64,000 nucleotides of DNA, taken from NCBI GenBank assembly GCA_963693365.1, contig CAVNZM010000003.1, forward strand, positions 1,860,001-1,924,000, in the 5' to 3' direction. A program made the position numbers and the translations under genes. The notes under the pieces are model-generated. The model ran no database searches. It saw only the letters and a program-made list of their open reading frames with translations, and was not told where the DNA came from. This document shows positions 47,178 through 64,000 of the stretch, in pieces (position 1 is the first letter of the stretch; the number at the start of each line of letters is the position of its first letter). The stretch is from Amoebidium appalachense (Eukaryota; Ichthyosporea).

Positions 47178-48144
47178 CTAAAAACTATCTACTTCACACA
47201 AAGACTCATCATCGATATCGGCTTCGAACTTTCGGCTGCACGATGGATCTGGTGGGGTTGGGATAGATATTTCCGTGAAATTTCTGAAATTACGCGCGTC
47301 AGCAAGACCAGTGTTTGGACATTCGGTGCTATCACCGGATATCACAGACGTACCGCCGCATTCTAATTCCGCGCACGGTGAGCAAAAATTCGGTGACAAA
47401 CGCGGATTTAGGAGGCTTGTAAGGCTCCTTGGGAACCTGGATTTTTCGTGGGGTTTCACCGATTTGCTCGGGAGGGGGGTCTTGTATGAAATCACTCCCT
47501 CCGAAAGCGAAAGTACGGCTGTGGGTGGCAAGCCGGTGCAGACGATTCTCCCGTGTTTTTGTTTCGGGTTTCCGAGGCAGGGTCTGTTGCCCCGCACTGC
47601 GGAGGGTGGTTGTACGGGGATATTCGTAGTGGAAATTGCGTTCATGCTTGCACTCGGCCTACTCGCCTGTCGTATGAGCGAGCCCGTAGCCCCATCTCGT
47701 CCATTATTTGACCCCCCCCGAGTCAACTTTCCTTTTCCCGCTTTAGATTTTTGGTGTTTCCAATAGATTACCGGTCCCATATACACGGTGAAGTTCATGG
47801 CACCGTGCATCGAAATCAGTATCCCAATAAAAAGACTTAGGATATACGAATTTTCACCGGAATATATCACATCGTATATGCGATTCGCCGCCGCGAGCCC
47901 CCACGTCAGCACGAACACCAATGACCAAATGGCCACCTGGCACAGGATGCTGATTTTCTTCCAATCAAATCTGTGGGATCCGGCACGGCGCCACGTTTGG
48001 ATCATTTTTCCGGCCACGAAGAAATTTGCAGCGGTGATGTAGCACATGATGACGATCATAGGAATATAGAACGTGCCGAACCGCAATGCCGGGTGGTCGG
48101 GTTTAATCCAACACCAGGGTCCTGTGTTTTTTTTTTTTTTTTTT

Positions 48145-48185
<41 letters not shown>

Positions 48186-48316
48186 GAACTTGTTTCAGAG
48201 AACACATTCACGGCTAACAACAACATGATGTACAGAGCAAAGGACACAAAACCGGAGTATATGCATCATAAGGCTTAGCGGAATCGATTCTCAATGGAGG
48301 CCCAAGTCATTCACAA

Positions 48317-48351
<35 letters not shown>

Positions 48352-48947
48352 GAGGATGAGAGGGGTGTTTTTTTTTTTTTTTTTTTTTTTTTGGGGGGGG
48401 GGGTGGGGGGAGGGGGTGGAAGGGGAGGGGGGAGGGGGGAGGGAGGATGGGGGGGGAGGGGGGGGAGGGGAAGGGGGATTGAATATACCTGCAGGTCCAA
48501 GGGCATCAGAGGCAACCGAAATAATTGCGGCGGTGGTAGGCCACCCCCACGAAACCAAAAAATAGATCGGAAAGAATGCACGTGCGCGTGTTTCACCCCA
48601 CAGTAGGCCTAATCGGAGTGTGTGATCGGTTGTGAGAGATGCGATCCAGAGCCCGGAGCCAATGCCATACGATGCCATGAACCCCTGTGGAAATTTGGGG
48701 TGTTGGGTGGTGGGTGCAGGGAGGGTTTTTATTTTCAGAACATGTTACACAGTAATAAGTAGAGGTCTTTGGTGAATAGACACGACGGAGTGAAGGGCGG
48801 CATGGGGTGCGGGCAAGGTAGTTTTTTTTTCTTTTTTTTGGAGAGGGGGGGGGGGGGGGGAAGGAGGGAGGGGGGAGTGCAGGCACGATCGACGGTTTTC
48901 CTGCACTCTCTGTATGGAGTCGTGATAACGCGCGCGTGTGCACGTGT

Positions 48948-48994
<47 letters not shown>

Positions 48995-49222
48995 CGTGCG
49001 CACGGTCGTGCGCGAGCACGTATGCATGTATGCTGTACAGGCTGAGAGACGCTTAGTCAAAAGTCGGTGAGGAAAGTTGTTTTGGGGGGTGTGGATGTTA
49101 TCTCTGCTTGTTCCCCCTTATGCTTGTGTGTAGTGTGTGTGTGCGGGTTGTGTGTGTGTGTGTATGTGCGCGCGCATGTGTGTGTTTTGCGTGCACGCGC
49201 ACGCATTTGTGTGTGTGTGTGG

Positions 49223-49255
<33 letters not shown>

Positions 49256-49440
49256 GGGATGATATATAGCTGATTGGTTAAATGAAATAAGAGTGAATTC
49301 TAACACTTGCAGACAAGGCCAGAATGCAAAAATGTGGGAGCGAATACTGAAACTTCAAAAGGAAAAAGGAAAAATAAATGTACAACAAATATCAGGGGCA
49401 AACGGCACTTAGCCTAAGTCTCAAAATGAGAGAATGCCAC

Positions 49441-49504
<64 letters not shown>

Positions 49505-49787
49505 GGAAACGGAAAGACAGAAAGAAATAAACAAAGAAAGAAGAAAATCGTACCTGTGCAGCACACAACCCCTTGTTCTCGAAGAATCGATTTCCCACGA
49601 CGTTTCCCAGGGCCTCCACGGTCTCCACCATCGCGAGGTTTAGGAGGATGCAGTCCCGTATGACTCTTTCCGCCTTTGGTGTTCGCACCACCATAACAAT
49701 CATGAGCACCGATCCCGTTAGACCGATCGTTCCGCATATGTTTACTACTAGTTGCAGATGGTCGGATTGCTCAGGAGTAAGTGCCAT
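47178..49787 (-). CDS. Class E (cAMP-receptor-like) GPCR, three exons
   Basis: Exons 49554-49787 (ATG), 48489-48684 and 47178-48121 (stop) join in phase to give 457 residues. Seven hydrophobic spans can be placed: exon 1 has span 1 (ICGTIGLTGSVLMIVMVV) and span 2 (CILLNLAMVETVEALGNVV); exon 2 has span 3 (GIGSGLWIASLTTD) and span 4 (FFPIYFLVSWGWPTTAAIIS); exon 3 has spans 5 to 7. The extracellular-loop motif PWCWI, formed across the exon 2/3 junction, and the VSWGWP motif in span 4 are typical of the Dictyostelium cAMP receptor/GPR157 group. Ligand unknown. The tail after span 7 is about 180 residues, rich in Ser, Pro and Asn, and would be cytoplasmic. Intron 2 contains a diverged dispersed repeat. 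Confidence 0.82.
48183..48318 (+). repeat. Dispersed repeat, diverged copy in GPCR intron 2
   Basis: Sits between two G runs: TTAGAACTTGTTTCAGAG, AACACATTCACGGC, ATATGCATCATAAG and GGAGGCCCAAGTCATTCA match the family in order. With its flanking homopolymers it makes up most of the 367-bp intron. Confidence 0.65.
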
Positions 49788-50066
49788 TTTCTCTTTTTTT
49801 TAGTGTGTGTAAATATGTAAGAGAGAAATGGGTGGGATGAAAAATGTTCTTAATCCATGGGTGTGGTGTAAATGTCCTATGATGTGTGGTGCAAGGATGG
49901 CGTCGTATTCTATACGACTTGGGTTTAGTGACGCAGAATCTTGAAGTCTAATTTCAAATGATATAATCATAATAGTCTGGTGGCATGGTAATGGATATAC
50001 CGCCGAGGGGCTATGGTATAGTCTGAATATATACGAACTCTGCGCTGTGGCAAGCTGCACATTTAA

Positions 50067-50102
<36 letters not shown>

Positions 50103-50103
50103 C

Positions 50104-50152
<49 letters not shown>

Positions 50153-50153
50153 C

Positions 50154-50218
<65 letters not shown>

Positions 50219-52560
50219 GCGTGTGTGTGTGTGTGTCAGGCCCGACTTCACGCAGTTTGTTTCAAGTAGACTAGTGGGGTAGGAGGCACTTCCGGTGTTT
50301 GGCGGATTTTCTCGTGTCTGTAACCGTAGATTGACAAATATACGTCTGTCTTTTTCCGCTTGTATGTTTGCTGGTGTATACGTAGTAGAGTATTGTGGGT
50401 GTAATGTTTTTATTACAGCCGGGCTACACGTACTGGCAAAAGAGTTCTAACTGAACACCAAATACATCACCAAATTTGATTAGTGTTTCTTGACTAGTTG
50501 TACAACATGTGTGCATGAAGTTATTTGCATTTGACGAAGCCTGAGACGTCGAGGTTACATTTTTTTTCTTCAAATGCAGGTGAATGGGGTCCGGATACAC
50601 AACAATAGTTTGATACATAAGTAGGTCAAATAATGCGTTTGTGTGTGTGGTGTCATAATAAAAATATCGTTTTCTTCTGCCCGTGATATAACCTTTCCAT
50701 GTAAGTATTCTGTACAGAGCCTCCACAATTGGTCAACTTGCTGGCAGATAACGGTGCAGAAATGTGTGTGTTGGTTGCACGGTGTGTTCCCTTCTCATTT
50801 GCTGCCAAACGAGTTGATTCAACCACTATATAATGAAGAGCTCGAGGTAGCACACTTGGAACAAAAAAACGAATGATCAGTGGAGATCAAAAGTGCAAAC
50901 AGTACTTTTGTGCCGCGCGCGAAAAAAACGCCCTAGCTTCCATGTGAATGATGTCGACAGGTCAATTATAGACCTAAATATAAAACCTTAGTTCTTGCCT
51001 TCTTTCGTTTTCCTTTCGCGCAAAGTGACCTTCTGAACTGTGGGAAAAGTCACCCGGGCGGCCTTTTGTACAAATTCGCAATTAGTGATCACGTGTGCAC
51101 AGCCATTTTTCACGAACCTGTGAACGAGCACATGTATAGTAGTCACTTGTGTGCAAACGGTACATCCCGTGCGCGTACGCGTGCTGTTGGCATAATGCGG
51201 GCGCGCGCGTACGGAGTACGTGCGCAGGTCAAGTCAGTGTAACTGTGTGTACGTGACCGGGTACTACACGAAAGTGGTCCATATATTACTGGTGCTTTAG
51301 AAGACCAGAAAACATGGTGTCACACACGGCGAACTCTCGAGCTCGAGCTCATTAGCTGCCCATACGCCATGGTCTTGCATGGCCCTATACTGAGGTGTCA
51401 GTAAACATGTGATAGGGCAGAGAGAGTATCATCAGAGTATGGCGTACCGTACGTATGCATCATGACGGCGTACGTGTGCACGCTCCGACACCATGATGAT
51501 AATCTTTATCGTTGCAAGCAAGATTTAATTGGTGATGATTTACTATGAACTTCAGTGAACTGTTTTGGAGGGAAGAAATAAGAAATACATAGCGTGTTCA
51601 TATCGGTTCACTGACATGTGTGACTATATTTGGAACTACTCCGTAGATCATCCTGAGCCTGCGCCAAGGAATTGTTCTTCCACAAGTGCAACGGCTATTT
51701 CTGAATACCTACTGTACCGCCCTATTTGACTAGCTGTGGGAATGTCACGACGGTCCTATATTGCCTATACAGTGTAGCGTCACAAGTGGACATGCATGTA
51801 CAATGACAATGCATATGCATGCCCAGAGGAATGCACTTCTACTGCTGAGTCCGCAGGAAACGACAGCTGACAATGACGCGACCAGCAGACTTTAATAAAA
51901 ATGGGAAAACGAACAAAATAACGTATTTTATTTATTTGTTTCAGTCAAAGTCCAACAAGTACCCTATATAGGTCTTTTGCTTCTTCGCAGCACAGAGTTG
52001 TAGGTTGGGAATGGGATCGTGTCAGGCCGCGGCGAGTGCGGCGGCTGGGTGACTCACTCAGACTCACGCCTCAGGCTCTCAGCCGGCGCCCGCAGCCGGC
52101 GCCCGGGCGCCTGGCTGTGCCACTGTGGTGAGCTATTATCCAATCACAGTAGGTCTTTCGATTGTAGAGGATGCGACATGGAGCAAGTTGATTGGGTAAA
52201 AGATCTAAATTCTTATTGGTATTGCTATTGGCATCTAGATCAGCTGACATTTTTCGAATCTACATGCTCTGTGGCACTAAACACACATTCCAAACTCCAT
52301 GTAATACATGTAGATCGCCTCAATCGCATACCATGCGGTAAACAAATTTTTCAGAGAGATATCTTGCAGCGTGAAGTTGATGGCGCAACTTCTGATGGCG
52401 TACATATGCATCATCGATGATGGTTGACTGCGCACTCCGTGCATGGCGCGTTCTAGAGGATGTAGATACCATGAATATTGCATGCCTATATTCCTACATT
52501 TTTTGTTGTATTATAAAAACGTTCTTATCATACAGTCAGGAACTATCATATAAATTATCA
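49788..52560. other. Gene-poor region upstream of the GPCR
   Basis: A (TG)n array at 50071-50236 with two GACAC interruptions is followed by about 2.3 kb of unique sequence. An open frame at 52019-52420 has no recognisable similarity, no good start and no neighbouring exons, and I do not call it. Confidence 0.5.
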
Positions 52561-52611
52561 CTAGAAATCATTCAGAGCCCCCCTCCCCCCCCCCCCCCCC
52601 CCCCCCCCCCG

Positions 52612-52660
<49 letters not shown>

Positions 52661-52661
<1 letters not shown>

Positions 52662-52818
52662 CCCCTCGCGCGAGATTAATGGTAGGGCCTTTCCTCAGTT
52701 TCCTGTCTAACTTCGAAGCGTCCAGCCCGGGCCCGGAAGCAAGCACTTGTAATCAAACATCACCGGTACGTCTAAAGGAGGAGCTCGAGGTGTACATGTA
52801 CACGTGTGCACGTGCGCT

Positions 52819-52859
<41 letters not shown>

Positions 52860-52962
52860 TGCACACACGCTAACTTGTACTTAGGTTGAATTTTTTTTTT
52901 TTTTTTTTACAAAACCGAGCAAGGCATGTGCATTGGGCCGAAAAGGGGCCCGGTGTCATGGT

Positions 52963-52993
<31 letters not shown>

Positions 52994-53463
52994 GGGGGGG
53001 GAAGAAGGGATTCTGGATTCGAGGTGCAAAGTTGGCAATGGCCATGGGGCTGGAGCCGGGGAAAAGGGGTGAGGGGTGCACGGTCTGGCGGAAGGAGCGC
53101 CCCCGGGGGGGGAGGGGGGGGGGGGGGGGGGGGGGGGGGTAGGGAGGGGGAGGGAGGGACGAAGGAAGCATTAGTATACGTAGGGACGGAGGGCGTCCCG
53201 GAGGTGATAAGTTCGGCCAGCATATATTCCCCCCCTACCCCACCCTCTCCACCCACGGCCCTCTAGATCTGAACACACGAATGTTTTTGTTATTTTATTG
53301 TTTTACGGTTAGTGTGCCGTACGGGTGCGGCCTTGTTTCAGTCGAACTGAATAAAGGGAAACTCTTATCATCTGCATGATTCAGACCAGGAACTGTTGAA
53401 CTTCAAACTGAGTGAGTAACATTAATCGCCGGCGCCAAGGCCGTGTACACAAGTCAGAGGGCC

Positions 53464-53499
<36 letters not shown>

Positions 53500-53649
53500 T
53501 TCTCCTTCCGGATCCCCCTCCCACCTCGATCGAGCTCTTCCGCCCCCGCCAACCCTACCCCCCCCCCCCCCCTCCCCCCCTTCCCCCTCTCCAAAGTTTC
53601 CCTGACCCGCCTCGCTTCTGATCCACCCCTCACCAAACACGTTTCGTCG

Positions 53650-53657
<8 letters not shown>
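52661..53657. repeat. Duplicated GC-rich segment, left copy
   Basis: Shares with 53694-54305 an ordered series of blocks: CCCTCGCGnGAGATT, ACATCACCGGTAC, GGAGGAGCTCGAGGTGTACA, TTCGAGGTGCAAAGTTGGCA, GTGAGGGGTGCACG, GGAGGTGATAAGTTCGGCC and CACCAAACACGTTTCGTCGG. C and G homopolymers of different length separate the blocks. No coding sequence recognised. Confidence 0.8.
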
Positions 53658-53693
<36 letters not shown>

Positions 53694-53695
<2 letters not shown>

Positions 53696-54213
53696 AGGCC
53701 CTCGCGAGATTGGGTGGGGCTGCGGCCTTCCCGGCGTTCCCGTCCGGCCGGGGCCCGGGATCGGAGAAATCACTTGTACATGTCATCTCTTTCAGACATC
53801 ACCGGTACATGTATTATATAAAGGGAGGAGCTCGAGGTGTACACACGTGTGCGCGGGCCACGTATTATCAGGCATATGCATTGGGCCGAAGGGGGGCACG
53901 GTGCCCACGGGGTGGGGTGGGTGGGGCCGGTGTGTGTGTGTGTGTGTGGGGGGGAGGGGGGGGGGGGGAGGGGGGGGGAGGAGAAATGGGATTCTGAATT
54001 CGAGGTGCAAAGTTGGCAATGAGGCTGGAGGCGAGGAAAGGGAGTGAGGGGTGCACGTTTCGGTGGAAGGAGCGCCCCGGGGGGGGGGGGAGGGGCGAAG
54101 GAAGGCCCTGGGACGGACGGCCCGTCCCGGAGGTGATAAGTTCGGCCAGCATATCCCCCCCCCCCCCCCCCCTCCCCCTCCCACCTCAAGCTCTTCCACC
54201 CCCGCCAACCCCG

Positions 54214-54244
<31 letters not shown>

Positions 54245-54304
54245 TTTCCCGCCTCGCAGCCATGCTTCGAATCCACCCCTCACCAAACACGTTTCGTCGG
54301 CATC

Positions 54305-54305
<1 letters not shown>
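53694..54305. repeat. Duplicated GC-rich segment, right copy
   Basis: Second copy of the segment at 52661-53657, immediately adjacent and in the same orientation, shortened mainly in homopolymer tracts. A TATATAAAGGGAGGAGC sequence at 53813-53830 resembles a core promoter and is absent from the left copy. Confidence 0.8.
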
Positions 54306-54336
<31 letters not shown>

Positions 54337-55095
54337 ACCCCAGTGCACACACACAGACGATGCTGGCCGCACCGTCCATGCACATGCACAATGTCATGCA
54401 AAAACACACAACACACACACATTGTCATAGTATTCATCGCTTAATTGTTCGCAACATACACTTATAAAACACGTAACAGTCGGTGTTAAAGCGCATTTAT
54501 TGAATATCTACACATGGTACGTACCATTATTATACACGAAGGAACGATGTCTATTTTTCAAGGCATCGATCCTCTTTATTTTCGGTTTTGAACTGGAGAC
54601 ATTCATGACGCATAGTCAAGCCGTATCATCACCTTCAGTAGCTCCATGCAATTCGAGGATTTATCATAATAAGGTATTTATATATAAGGGACCAAAAATA
54701 TACGGTGCTAGGTAGTGAAGCTGTTTCCATACTTTCTGTCTGGTAAAAAAGAGGTTGCAATTGTGTCACCATTTGCCGCTACTGTAGATATTTATAGACT
54801 GACAATTTCGCAAGTGTCATAGGTTGTACCATTAGATTGTATCAAAAAAGCAATAAAGTTTTTGCACAAACCATCCATCCACCAAGTTCCTTTCCTAAAG
54901 ATTATAATCCATCTTGTATGACCCAGAGAATAAAAAAATAGGGAAACGCCAAGTGTGTGTGTGTGGCGTGGTGTTTGTGAGTGTGAGTGTTAGTGTGAGT
55001 GCAAGTGCAAGTGCAAGTGCGAGTGTGACTGTGTGTGTGTGTGTGTGTGAGTGGTTATGATTGTGCCGGCATCCGGCGCGGGCGCTGTGTGTGCC

Positions 55096-55173
<78 letters not shown>

Positions 55174-55229
55174 TGGATATATATGTGTGTGCGTGTGCGT
55201 GTGCCTACACCAGATAATATGAAAATGTG

Positions 55230-55322
<93 letters not shown>

Positions 55323-55357
55323 GTGTGTATGTGTATGTGTATGTATGTATGTAAGTA

Positions 55358-55411
<54 letters not shown>

Positions 55412-55570
55412 CGCGGCTTGGGGTGTGCGTGTGTGTCTGCTATGCGCATGGGTTGAGGGGGAGGGTAGGCACATAAGGGTGTGTGCGCGGGCGGTGTGCG
55501 GTGTGTGTGTGTGTGTCTGTATGCGCACGCGTTGAGGGGGATGGTAGGTATATAAGGAAGACAGTGGCAC
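54306..55570. other. Intergenic region, right part
   Basis: Unique A/T-rich sequence to about 54950, then TG-rich arrays to about 55550 that include GTGAGT and GTATGT variants. Nothing coding seen. Confidence 0.5.
55098..55404. repeat. (TG)n arrays, two blocks
   Basis: Pure TG at 55098-55171 and 55232-55313, the second continuing as GTAT variants and TG to 55404, followed by GCGCGCGC. Confidence 0.9.
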
Positions 55571-63909
<8,339 letters not shown>

Positions 63910-63927
63910 CTGTATAGGTAAAAGTTT

Positions 63928-63985
<58 letters not shown>

Positions 63986-64000
63986 GGGGGGAGGGGGGAA

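Noticed and set aside
52019-52420. 133-residue plus-strand open frame
   Set aside because: No ATG start at its beginning, no motif, no splice partners, and normal chance length for this composition.

Overview
This is nuclear DNA from an intron-rich eukaryote. Every spliced gene uses GT-AG introns, and the products are typical eukaryotic ones: RFT1, a DHHC palmitoyltransferase, a Nab2/ZC3H14-type poly(A)-RNA-binding protein, a CDK9-like kinase, a class E (cAMP-receptor-like) GPCR, arrestin/C2 proteins and a CW-type zinc-finger protein. The mix would suit an opisthokont-like protist, possibly a unicellular holozoan, but the sequence alone does not fix the taxon. The window is saturated with homopolymeric G/C runs, (TG/CA)n arrays and CT/GA tracts. 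Most of its long open frames are translations of these repeats and are not genes.

Layout, left to right. 537-8932 (-) holds the first nine exons of RFT1; its 3' end lies off the left edge. 8933-10131 is intergenic and contains a long inverted repeat. 10132-11706 (-) and 15378-16947 (-) are two intronless arrestin-C2 paralogues, the second carrying a 5-nt frameshift. 18963-31669 (-) is a ZC3H14/Nab2-like gene of about 12 exons. 33273-42427 (-) is a ZDHHC palmitoyltransferase of ten exons, including an 8-nt microexon that completes the DHHC cysteine. 42428-43361 is a divergent promoter region. 43362-45162 (+) is an intronless CDK9-like kinase whose C-terminal tail is shifted by one base in a G-rich stretch. 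47178-49787 (-) is a three-exon class E GPCR. 49788-55570 is a gene-poor interval with a duplicated GC-rich segment. 55571-63909 (-) is the 3' part (ten exons) of a CW zinc-finger protein that ends in a basic nuclear localisation signal.

The exon models of the minus-strand genes were built by joining short conserved segments through GT/AG sites with matching codon phase. RFT1, ZDHHC, the GPCR and the CW gene close without phase conflict; the ZC3H14-like gene has two unresolved junctions. The genes do not form a pathway. They cover ER glycan-precursor transport, protein palmitoylation, mRNA tail binding, transcription elongation, receptor signalling and arrestin-type trafficking.

The most unusual feature is intron structure. 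In about 26 of 40 recognisable introns a C-homopolymer or C-rich run begins within roughly 30 nt of the 5' splice site, and many acceptors are the end of a (CA)n array. A dispersed repeat family, always with a G run at its plus-strand left end, is found almost only inside these introns.
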